Shown here: piece after piece, positions 35,403 through 42,888 of the stretch
Layout: each line of letters opens with the position of its first letter
Numbering within the stretch: the stretch's first letter is position 1
NCBI RefSeq assembly: GCF_007745175.1
Contig: NZ_CP036271.1
Coordinates: forward strand, 5,158,314-5,222,313
DNA: 64,000 bases
Direction: 5' to 3'
Source of the DNA: Caulifigura coniformis
GTDB taxonomy: Bacteria > Planctomycetota > Planctomycetia > Planctomycetales > Planctomycetaceae
Program-made: the position numbers and the translations under genes
Notes under the pieces: generated by a model
Databases searched by the model: none
Seen by the model: only the letters and a program-made list of their open reading frames with translations
Told to the model about the DNA's origin: nothing

Positions 35403-35498
35403 GGCGATCCGTCGCTCTTGAAACCGCGGCGGCGTCCTGCCGTCACGGAGGGTTCGTTGGTTGAATGAGGGCCCGGAGGTGGGATTCCCCCGCAAGTC

Positions 35499-35891
35499 TC
35501 AGTTCTTGGTCGCGTCGCCCGAGGGGCCGGCCGCGTTCACTTCCGTGATTCGAATTCCGTAGCAGTCGTTGACGACGACGATTTCTCCCCGCGCGAGGAG
35601 CACTCCGTCGGCCACGAGGTCGACTGGTTCACCGACAGCGCGATTCAGCTCTACGACCGCGCCTTCGTTCAGTTTGAGCATTTCACTCAAGGGGATGCTT
35701 GTTCGGCCCAGTTCGACCGTGACCGTTACCTTGACGTCGTAGAACCGCGAGAGGGGACGTGTGGCGCCACCGGATCCCCGCGACGACATTGCCGGGAATT
35801 CTGCCGGTTGAATCTCTACGAGCGCATCCGCGCCGGCTCCCGCTTCGCCGGGCATCGCCAGTCGTTCTGTGCTCTCTTGACCCGCCGCCAT
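35499..35891 (-). CDS. fliN: Flagellar motor switch protein FliN
   Basis: Protein of 130 residues with the C-terminal SpoA domain: VTVTVELGRTSIPLSEMLKL, EGAVVELNRAVGEPVDLVAD, and GVLLARGEIVVVNDCYGIRI. The first 45 residues are a variable linker. FliN builds the lower C-ring with FliM and binds the export apparatus. It follows fliM after 6 bp. Confidence 0.96.
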   Translation of the reverse strand: MAAGQESTERLAMPGEAGAGADALVEIQPAEFPAMSSRGSGGATRPLSRFYDVKVTVTVELGRTSIPLSEMLKLNEGAVVELNRAVGEPVDLVADGVLLARGEIVVVNDCYGIRITEVNAAGPSGDATKN

Positions 35892-35897
35892 GGGAAT

Positions 35898-36764
35898 TCA
35901 GTCCTCCATCACTTCATCAATGGCAAAACAGACGCGCCCGCCGACCCGGCCCGGCCGTCCCTGGAATTTCGGTCGGCCTGCCACGCGGGCCGTGAGCAGG
36001 TCGTTGGTTGTCTGGTCGAGGACGAGCACGTCCCCCAGTTTCAGCGACTCGGCCTCGTTGACCGACAGCTGGACACGTCCCAGTTCGACGCTGAAGGGCA
36101 TCGGGACCAGCGGAGCCAGGTCGGCCATCCGGGCGCTGGGAGTTGCCTTGGGGGCCGGAGCCGGCAGTGCCTCGCCGCAGAGATGCTCGAGCTGTTCATG
36201 GGTCGCGATCAGGAGGATCGAATCCTCACCCGCGGCTGTCGTAACCTGAAACTGGGCCGCAGCGAGGAGAATCGCGGGGTCGAACAGTCGGGCCCGGGAC
36301 GTGCGCAGGACAGGGCGGACAAACGCGGTCACCATGGCCTCTCGCGACGGCCAGGCATCGGACAGGCCGACGGCGAACCGCTCGAACAGCATCTTCGCGA
36401 GCGAAAGCTCGATCGATGTGAGAGACCGGTCCGCCGGCCACTCGGTGCTCTGGACCCCGAGGAGCCCCTGGACGAGAGAAAGCAGCAGTCCGGTGCGAAA
36501 TGACATCGCCGCGGGAATCCTGGCCTTGCCGATGTGCAGGAGCGCGGAGACATCAGGATCGGGCAGGTTCGACAGTGCGGTGCGGGCGTCCTGGGTGAAG
36601 ACGGTCTGGTAGCTGACTTTCGCCGTCACGCCGAACTCGGAGAACGTCTCGTTCATCCGAACGGCGGCGTCTTTCAACCAGCGATCCGCGACGCGACGCG
36701 CATCGGCCGAAATGCCGCGCGCGTGGCGAGGGTCGAAGGGCTGGACTGCGGCCTGCGTGGTCAT
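35898..36764 (-). CDS. fliM: Flagellar motor switch protein FliM
   Basis: Protein of 288 residues. The FliM middle domain is recognisable (GKARIPAAMSFRTGLLLSLV and LTSIELSLAKMLFERFAVGL), and the C-terminal SpoA domain is at PMPFSVELGRVQLSVNEAES then LKLGDVLVLDQTTNDLLTAR. FliM links FliG to FliN in the C-ring and normally binds CheY-P through an N-terminal peptide. The usual LSQxEIDALL peptide is not obvious here, and the protein is shorter than the 330-residue average. It overlaps fliL by 4 nt. Confidence 0.9.
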   Translation of the reverse strand: MTTQAAVQPFDPRHARGISADARRVADRWLKDAAVRMNETFSEFGVTAKVSYQTVFTQDARTALSNLPDPDVSALLHIGKARIPAAMSFRTGLLLSLVQGLLGVQSTEWPADRSLTSIELSLAKMLFERFAVGLSDAWPSREAMVTAFVRPVLRTSRARLFDPAILLAAAQFQVTTAAGEDSILLIATHEQLEHLCGEALPAPAPKATPSARMADLAPLVPMPFSVELGRVQLSVNEAESLKLGDVLVLDQTTNDLLTARVAGRPKFQGRPGRVGGRVCFAIDEVMED

Positions 36765-37276
36765 TGGATCATGAAGTCCTCAAAGAGGACGTCGTAGATG
36801 CGGTCGTATCCATCGGTGAACAGCATCGAGTTGAACCGCTCGAGGATCTCTCGCTTCAGCATGTTCTTGCCGGCGCCGCCGCGAACGTCGTCCATGTCCT
36901 TGTCGCCAAGGTGGATCAGCAGCCAGCTTTTCAGCGGCACCTTCTTCTCAGCGATCAGGTCGGTGACGATCTTTTCCTGCGTCGCGTCGACCTGGAACGC
37001 CATCTTGATCGCGAGGTAGTGCGGCTGAACCTCGTTCAGATTCACGCGGATGTCGTCGAACGGGATGACGACCAGCTTCTCCGCCTGCTTGGCGACGGGA
37101 GCCTCCGTCTTGTGCTCCTCCGCCTTCTCCGCATGCGACTTGCTGGTGAGCAGCATGGGGACGAAGAAGCCGGCGGCTCCGGAGACGAGCGAGACAATCG
37201 CCCATACGACAAGCCCCGGCCCCTTCTTCGGGGGGGCTTGCTCGTCATGACCAGGGTTCGTCGGTTTTGCGGACAC
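36761..37276 (-). CDS. fliL: Flagellar basal body-associated protein FliL
   Basis: Protein of 171 residues with one N-terminal membrane segment (GLVVWAIVSLVSGAAGFFVP) and the periplasmic FliL domain (VVIPFDDIRVNLNEVQPHYL, AIKMAFQVDA, and a C-terminal DRIYDVLFEDFMIQ). FliL surrounds the stator and stabilises it. It is the first gene of the long minus-strand operon and lies divergent from flgF. Confidence 0.93.
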   Translation of the reverse strand: MSAKPTNPGHDEQAPPKKGPGLVVWAIVSLVSGAAGFFVPMLLTSKSHAEKAEEHKTEAPVAKQAEKLVVIPFDDIRVNLNEVQPHYLAIKMAFQVDATQEKIVTDLIAEKKVPLKSWLLIHLGDKDMDDVRGGAGKNMLKREILERFNSMLFTDGYDRIYDVLFEDFMIQ

Positions 37277-37761
37277 GGTCCGTCTCTCTTAATGAAAGCG
37301 AGTCGGGGGGGATAAGGCGCATCGGAAAAATCGACCGGAGACGGCCCGCCACTGTAAGAGTTTGCCGGTTGCGCAAGGTGATGGAGCAAATCCTTTGCGC
37401 GCGATGCTTCTGCAGGTTTCGCCAGCCTCCCATCTTGCCAGCGAGGTCGGCTGGGCTCGCCGGCACCACCCGAACGGCCCCGCCCCGGCGCGGCACCCCA
37501 GTCGCATGAAGCTGCCCGCGCGGGGATGTCAAGGTTTTCCATCTTTGCGGGTCGTTCCGGTTCGAACGATTGGTCCCGGCAGGTCGATTCTGCCGATGTG
37601 TTCGAGGACGGACGACTCCGGGGGCGTCGGCGACGACGCGTTCCGTGGGGCGATGAGGCCGTCACTGAACAAGAGGCTCGGGGTTACGCCTCAGGTCGAA
37701 CGCGAGCTCGTTTCGCCGCGCAGCAGCCTGAAGGCTCGACTCCAACGGGGAGGGGGTTGCA
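37277..37761. other. 485-bp divergent region between fliL and flgF
   Basis: No convincing gene. It must hold promoters for both flagellar operons. A sigma-28-like pattern TTAATGAA-(11 nt)-GGGGATAA lies at 37289-37315 on the plus strand: the -10 part matches the GCCGATAA consensus at 6 of 8 positions, the -35 part poorly. The flgF ribosome site is GGGGAGGGGG (37746-37755). Confidence 0.4.
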
Positions 37762-38481
37762 ATGCTTCGCGGACTGTATGCCGCCGCCACCGGCATGGAG
37801 GCGGCCGCCAATGCCCATGAAGTGACGTCCCGGAACCTGGCGCATGCCTCGGTTCCCGGATTTCGCAAGATGCTCACGACGTTCGAGGCGATGCAGAATC
37901 CGCACGGCGACACGCCGGAGGAGCATCTCGCCGGGACGAGCGTGAAAGCACCCGCCACCGATTTCACCGCCGGACCACTCAACCGCACCGGCGCGCCGCT
38001 GGATCTCGCGATCAATGGCGACGGGTTCTTCGTGGTCAATGGACCGGATGGACCGCTGTACACGCGATCCGGAACCTTCGAGGTGGACGGACAGGGGCAG
38101 GTGACCACTCCCGACGGTCTGCCGGTCAAAACGGCGTCGGGAACACTGACGATTCCCCCCAACAGTCCCATTTCGGAACTCGTGGTTGCGGCCGATGGAA
38201 CGGTCCGCATCGGAAAAGAGGAGCTCGGGCAGCTCGACATCCGCCGGTTTGACGACCCACAAGCGCTGCAGTCGGTCGGTGCGACGCTGTATGCCGCGCC
38301 TCCCGAACTCGTTGCCCAGCAGTCGACCGCGCGTGTGGTGCAGGGCGTCCGGGAAATGTCGAACGTCAGCCCCGTCAGCGAACTGGTCAACCTGATCGCC
38401 GCGCAGCGTCACTACGAAATGTCGCAGAAGGCGGCGACCTCGATGGATCGTGCCGCCCAGAAACGCATCGACCTGAACTGA
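37762..38481 (+). CDS. flgF: Flagellar basal-body rod protein FlgF
   Basis: Rod protein of 239 residues. N-terminal motif LYAAATGMEAAANAHEVTSR then NLAHASVPGFRK, central PLDLAINGDGFFVVNGPDG, and C-terminal helix VSELVNLIAAQRHYEMSQKA. The size, and its place directly upstream of flgG, favour FlgF (proximal rod) over a second FlgG. Proteins of this family are exported through the flagellar type III system without a cleaved signal. Confidence 0.88.
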   Translation: MLRGLYAAATGMEAAANAHEVTSRNLAHASVPGFRKMLTTFEAMQNPHGDTPEEHLAGTSVKAPATDFTAGPLNRTGAPLDLAINGDGFFVVNGPDGPLYTRSGTFEVDGQGQVTTPDGLPVKTASGTLTIPPNSPISELVVAADGTVRIGKEELGQLDIRRFDDPQALQSVGATLYAAPPELVAQQSTARVVQGVREMSNVSPVSELVNLIAAQRHYEMSQKAATSMDRAAQKRIDLN

Positions 38482-38512
38482 TTTTGGAACCAGGCCAGGG
38501 AGGGCCCCGAAG

Positions 38513-39310
38513 ATGATTCGCGCGTTATATACCAGCGCCACGGGCATGAAGGCGCAGGAAATGTTGATCGACGTGACGGCCAACAACCTGGCCAACGTCA
38601 ACACGACCGCCTTCAAACGGAGCCAGGTCAACTTTGCCGATCTCATCTACTCCACGCAGAAGCCTGCGGGAACGGAGATCGCTGCTGGCGTGCAGACGCC
38701 GACTGGAATGCAGGTCGGCACTGGCGTTCGTCCCGTTTCGACGAACAAGCTGTTCCTGAACGGCACGCTCCAGCAGACCGGAAATGCGCTCGACGTGGCG
38801 ATCGAAGGGGAAGGCTTCTTCCGCGTCGATCTGCCCAGCGGCGAGGCCCGGTACACCCGTGACGGCTCGTTCCGCATGGACAGCGCGGGCCAGCTTGTCA
38901 CGGCCGACGGTTACATCCTCGCTGGCGGCGTCCGGGTTCCTCCGGGTGTGACCATCGACAAGATCAACATCGGAACCGACGGCACGGTCACGGCCGTCCA
39001 GGGAGGCGCCACCAATGCCACTCTCAACCTCGGCCAGATGCAGATCGTGCGGTTCGTGAATCCCTCGGGGCTCAGCAGCGAAGGGAGCAACCTGTACGCG
39101 GAATCCGCCGCGTCCGGTCCGGAGACGCAGGGCGTCCCGGGTGTCGACGGCATGGGCACGCTCCGCCAGCACGCGCTGGAAGGCTCGAATGTGGAAGTCG
39201 TGACGGAACTGATCGGGCTGATCTCGGCCCAGCGCGCCTACGAAATCAATTCACGAGCCATCCGCGCCGGTGACGAGATGCTGTCGACGACCACGGAGAT
39301 GATCCGATGA
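38513..39310 (+). CDS. flgG: Flagellar distal rod protein FlgG
   Basis: Protein of 265 residues, the normal FlgG length. It shows LYTSATGMKAQEMLIDVTAN, then NLANVNTTAFKRSQVNFADL, the FlgG-specific insertion GVQTPTGMQVGTGVRPVSTN, and the C-terminal EGSNVEVVTELIGLISAQRA. FlgG forms the distal rod through the P and L rings. It overlaps flgA by 4 nt. Confidence 0.96.
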   Translation: MIRALYTSATGMKAQEMLIDVTANNLANVNTTAFKRSQVNFADLIYSTQKPAGTEIAAGVQTPTGMQVGTGVRPVSTNKLFLNGTLQQTGNALDVAIEGEGFFRVDLPSGEARYTRDGSFRMDSAGQLVTADGYILAGGVRVPPGVTIDKINIGTDGTVTAVQGGATNATLNLGQMQIVRFVNPSGLSSEGSNLYAESAASGPETQGVPGVDGMGTLRQHALEGSNVEVVTELIGLISAQRAYEINSRAIRAGDEMLSTTTEMIR

Positions 39311-40323
39311 TCGGCGCCGCCCATGTGGCCCGCATGACGGTGTTGGCCGTGATTCTGCTGGCCTTCGCGGGACAGCAGGTCCGCGCGCAGACCGCGATTG
39401 TCCACCTGCGCAGTTCGGCGAAAGTCGATCGCGACGTCATGATGCTGGGAGACATCGCGGACATCACCGCCTCTTCGGCCGCATTGGAGCGACGACTCAA
39501 GGGCCTCGACCTGCTCGACCGGCAAAGCTCCGGCGCAAGCGAGATCGTTTCCTCGCGGCATGTGCAGGCCCGCGTGCTGCTGGAAGGGATCGACCACAAG
39601 ACGGTCACCCTGGTCGGCGCGGACGAATGCCAGGTCTCTTTCGCGGCCGGCGGCGATGTCGTGCAGGTCGCGGCGACCAGGGGGCGAGCGGGCGACGACC
39701 TCATGACGCAGGCGGTCCAGGCGCTCGCCAAAGCGTGGATGGCTTCGCCCGACGACGTGGAAGTGCAGTTTCTGTCGACGCCGTCTGAGCAGCTCAAGCC
39801 GGTTCCGGGGGCGATTCCCGAGCTGGAGCTGCCAACGCGCGTCGAACCCGGCCGGGTTCAGGCGAGAATTCGCTGGGTCGGCCAGAATCGGATTGAGCGG
39901 ATCGATTCGGTCACCTTCGAAGCCCGCCTGCGCCAGACGGTCGTTCTCGCGACGCACCGGATCGAGCGCGGAGCGCCCATCCGTCTGCAGGACATCGTCG
40001 AAGACCGCCGGCTGATGGCGAATCGCGTGGAACAGGTCCGGGCGGAACAGGTGGTCGGTTACGTCGCGCGGCGCGGGCTAAGCCAGGGTGACATGGTCAC
40101 GGCAAAGGATCTCGCCGTTCAGAAAACCGCTCCGGCGATCCAGGCCCGGAATGGCGTGAAGGTGACGGCCCGGAAGGGGAAGCTGTCGGTGACTCTGCAG
40201 ATGGCTGAAGCGCTCGAGGCGGGAAACGTGGGGGACGTCATCCGGCTTCGCAATCTTCAATCGGGGCAGATCATCACGGGAAGGGTCGTCTCGAACCAGG
40301 AAGTCGAGATTCCTCTCGATTGA
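39307..40323 (+). CDS. flgA: P-ring assembly chaperone FlgA
   Basis: Protein of 338 residues with a signal peptide (MIGAAHVARMTVLAVILLAF, ending near GQQVRAQ). The C-terminal SAF-type FlgA domain shows ATHRIERGAPIRLQDIVEDR, VGYVARRGLSQGDMVTAKDL and GDVIRLRNLQSGQIITGRVV. FlgA helps FlgI form the P ring in the periplasm. It is about 100 residues longer than enterobacterial FlgA because of an extended N-terminal domain. It overlaps flgG by 4 nt. Confidence 0.9.
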   Translation: MIGAAHVARMTVLAVILLAFAGQQVRAQTAIVHLRSSAKVDRDVMMLGDIADITASSAALERRLKGLDLLDRQSSGASEIVSSRHVQARVLLEGIDHKTVTLVGADECQVSFAAGGDVVQVAATRGRAGDDLMTQAVQALAKAWMASPDDVEVQFLSTPSEQLKPVPGAIPELELPTRVEPGRVQARIRWVGQNRIERIDSVTFEARLRQTVVLATHRIERGAPIRLQDIVEDRRLMANRVEQVRAEQVVGYVARRGLSQGDMVTAKDLAVQKTAPAIQARNGVKVTARKGKLSVTLQMAEALEAGNVGDVIRLRNLQSGQIITGRVVSNQEVEIPLD

Positions 40324-40360
40324 ACGTGACGATGCGTGAAAGCCAGGGGAGGGGGAACCG

Positions 40361-40984
40361 ATGAAACGATATGTGATTCCGGTCGCAATCGCGGGGGCGA
40401 TTGTCGCGACGCCGGCGCCGTCCGATGCCGACTCGCTGTGGCAGAAGCGGTCGCGGCAGCGGGCATTCATGTTCTATGACCAGCCGATCTACGATGTGGG
40501 CGACCACGTCACGATCCTGATCAACCAGAACACGATCGTCGACAACAGCGAAGAGAAGAAGCTCGCCAAGCAGGCCAAGGTGTCGGAGAGCTTCGATTTC
40601 GACAGCGAGAGCAGCGGCGGGCTCGGCGAGCAGGGGGCGACCGCGTCGCTCGACCTCTCGAATGATGCCAAGCGCTCGTTCGACGGCGAGGCCGAATCGA
40701 CGATCGACAACCGCTTCACCGATCGCGTCACGGTCACCGTGCGCGAGGTGCTGCCAAACGGGAACCTGCGGGTCTCGGGCGACAGAAAGATCAAGGTGGA
40801 TGGAAACGACCGCCACTTGCTGTTTTCCGGGGTGATCCGCCAGCTTGACATCGCGCCCAACGGCACGATCGGCTCCGACTTCATCGCGAACCTGAACGTC
40901 CAGTATGTCGGCCTGGGCGAGCACCAGGCGTTTACCAGGCAGGGCTGGCTGGGGCGGACGTTCAACCGCATCTGGCCGTTCTGA
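40361..40984 (+). CDS. flgH: Flagellar L-ring protein FlgH without a lipobox cysteine
   Basis: Protein of 207 residues with the FlgH core YDVGDHVTILINQNTIVDNS, VTVTVREVLPNGNLRVSGDR and QYVGLGEHQAFTRQGWLGRT. FlgH builds the outer-membrane L ring. Family members are normally lipoproteins with a cysteine after the signal peptide. Here the N terminus MKRYVIPVAIAGAIVATPAP runs on through SDADSLW, and the whole protein contains no cysteine, so it cannot be lipidated in the standard way. It lies in the usual order flgA-flgH-flgI. Confidence 0.93.
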   Translation: MKRYVIPVAIAGAIVATPAPSDADSLWQKRSRQRAFMFYDQPIYDVGDHVTILINQNTIVDNSEEKKLAKQAKVSESFDFDSESSGGLGEQGATASLDLSNDAKRSFDGEAESTIDNRFTDRVTVTVREVLPNGNLRVSGDRKIKVDGNDRHLLFSGVIRQLDIAPNGTIGSDFIANLNVQYVGLGEHQAFTRQGWLGRTFNRIWPF

Positions 40985-41033
40985 CGAGCTGCAGCATCTC
41001 ATTGTCCATCCTGTTCCCCGTCTGAAGTCTCCC

Positions 41034-42149
41034 ATGTCCCGCCTCATCGCCGTGCTGCTGCTGATCGCCTGCGCCGCATCGAGCGCGTCCGCGGCCGACA
41101 TCCGCGTCAAGGACCTCTCCGATTTCGAAGGAGTCCAGGACAACGCACTGACCGGGTTCGGCCTCGTCGTGGGATTGAACAATACGGGCGGCAAGAGTCC
41201 GATCACGCGGCGGCTGGCGATGAACTTCGTGCAGCAGTACGGGATCCGAATTCCGCCTGACATCCGGGCCCAGATCCGCACCGATACGCGGGAGAAGACG
41301 AACAACATCTCAGTCGTCGTCGTCAGTGCCCGCCTGCCTGCGTTTACACGCACGGGGCAGAAGATCGACGTGAACGTGTCGACCTTCGACGACGCCGCCA
41401 GCCTCACCGGCGGCTTCCTCATTCCGACGCCTCTCATGGGTGTGGACGGCGAGGTCTATGCCGTCGCCGACGGCAATGTTTCGGTCGACTCGTTTGTCGC
41501 CGGGGGACAGGCCGCTACGGTTCAGAAGAACCATCCCACCGCTGGCCGCATTATCAGCGGAGCGATTGTGGAACGCGAAGTCTGCACCACGCTGACGAAG
41601 AACGGCCGCGTGCGGATCCTGCTGCGCGAGCCCGACTTCGAAACGGCGACGCGGATGGTCGATGTGATCAATCGCTTTTCGCCGCAGACTTCCCGGGCCA
41701 TCGATCCGGCGACCATCGAACTGAATGTCGCAGGTAAGCAGCCGGACGACATCATGTCGTTCCTCGCGCAGATCGAATCATTGAAAGTCCGGCCCGATGT
41801 CCGCGCGAAGGTCGTCATCAACGAACGCACCGGGACGATCGTCATTGGTGAGAACGTGCGCCTGTCGCACGTGCTGATCACGCACGCGAACCTGGCGATC
41901 TTCACCAAGGAATCTCCGGAGGTTTCGCAGCCGCAGCCGTTCTCCGACGGCGAGACCGTGGTGGTCCCGCGGACGGAGGTCAACGCGGTGGAGGAAGACC
42001 GTCCGATCCATGAGATCGAAGAAACAACGACCGTCAGCCACCTGGCCGAAGCGCTCAACGCCCTGGGAGTCGCCCCGCGCGATCTCGGGGTCATCTTCCA
42101 GCAGCTCCGCGACTCCGGGGCGCTGCACGCCGAACTCGAGTTCAAATAA
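41034..42149 (+). CDS. flgI: Flagellar P-ring protein FlgI
   Basis: Protein of 371 residues, normal length, with a signal peptide (MSRLIAVLLLIACAASSASA). Conserved blocks are VKDLSDFEGVQDNALTGFGL, VVGLNNTGGK, TPLMGVDGEVYAVADGNVSV and AKVVINERTGTIVIGENVRL. FlgI forms the peptidoglycan-level P ring. The ATG at 41034 is chosen because it begins the signal peptide; the longer frame from 40905 overlaps flgH. Confidence 0.96.
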   Translation: MSRLIAVLLLIACAASSASAADIRVKDLSDFEGVQDNALTGFGLVVGLNNTGGKSPITRRLAMNFVQQYGIRIPPDIRAQIRTDTREKTNNISVVVVSARLPAFTRTGQKIDVNVSTFDDAASLTGGFLIPTPLMGVDGEVYAVADGNVSVDSFVAGGQAATVQKNHPTAGRIISGAIVEREVCTTLTKNGRVRILLREPDFETATRMVDVINRFSPQTSRAIDPATIELNVAGKQPDDIMSFLAQIESLKVRPDVRAKVVINERTGTIVIGENVRLSHVLITHANLAIFTKESPEVSQPQPFSDGETVVVPRTEVNAVEEDRPIHEIEETTTVSHLAEALNALGVAPRDLGVIFQQLRDSGALHAELEFK

Positions 42150-42169
42150 GCATTTTCGCAGGGACAAGG

Positions 42170-42472
42170 ATGTCCGCCATGAATGCCATCACTTCACTTC
42201 CGTCATCCGCCGAGTCCGGCCTGCTGGGTCTGGACGTCGGGAACGCATCGTCGGGGAAGATCGAAGACGCGGCCAAACAGGTCGAAGGGCTCTTCGTATC
42301 GATGCTCCTCAAGACGATGCGCGAGACGATGGCGAGCGAGATGTTCGGCGGAGATGGGGCGGATGTCTGGGGAGGGATGTTCGACCAGTCGATGGGAGAG
42401 CACATCGTGTCGGCGGGCGGACTCGGACTCGTCGAGCAGCTGCAACCCGGCCGGCTCTCCGTCTCAGCGTGA
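42170..42472 (+). CDS. flgJ: FlgJ-type rod assembly protein, N-terminal domain only
   Basis: Protein of 100 residues matching the rod-binding N-terminal domain of FlgJ: AAKQVEGLFVSMLLKTMRET then MFDQSMGEHIVSAGGLGLVE. The muramidase domain of enterobacterial FlgJ is absent, as in many other phyla where a separate wall hydrolase is used. It caps the growing rod. It follows flgI after 20 bp. Confidence 0.9.
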   Translation: MSAMNAITSLPSSAESGLLGLDVGNASSGKIEDAAKQVEGLFVSMLLKTMRETMASEMFGGDGADVWGGMFDQSMGEHIVSAGGLGLVEQLQPGRLSVSA

Positions 42473-42510
42473 GCGGGCCACGCACTTTCCAGTCTCCGGA
42501 GGAACCGGCC

Positions 42511-42888
42511 ATGTCGACGTCACCCGCCGCCAACATCGAAGCGCTGAACGCCATCCTGGTGGAGACGGGGCTGTTGATGCTCCAGATTTCGCAGGGATCG
42601 GTGAAGTCGGCGGCGGCGGTTGAGCGCGTCTGCGCACTGGTCGCGGCTGATGTGCAGAAGCGCGTCGCGGAGATCGCCGCCCAGCGGCCGACTGCGAACG
42701 CGCTGCGTGGAGTCGAATCGCAGCGGGCAATGCTGGGCGCTTTCGAACTGAACCTGCGTCGCGCGGCGCATGAAATGAACGCCACGCTGGCCCGGTTCCT
42801 CCCCACGCCGACTTCGGGAACTTATTCACCCGAACGAGGACGGCTGGCCTCCGCGGGGGCGTGGATGAATGTGAGGTCGGCGCCGTGA
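42511..42888 (+). CDS. Small helical protein between flgJ and flgK, possible FlgN-like chaperone
   Basis: Protein of 125 residues beginning MSTSPAANIEALNAILVETG, predicted to be mainly helical (GSVKSAAAVERVCALVAADV; SQRAMLGAFELNLRRAAHEM) with a loose C-terminal tail. Its stop overlaps the flgK GTG start (GTGA). In many genomes the FlgK/FlgL chaperone FlgN is encoded exactly here, and the size and helical make-up fit, but sequence identity with FlgN is not evident to me. The ATG at 42511 follows GGAGGAACC, a good ribosome site. Confidence 0.65.
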   Translation: MSTSPAANIEALNAILVETGLLMLQISQGSVKSAAAVERVCALVAADVQKRVAEIAAQRPTANALRGVESQRAMLGAFELNLRRAAHEMNATLARFLPTPTSGTYSPERGRLASAGAWMNVRSAP

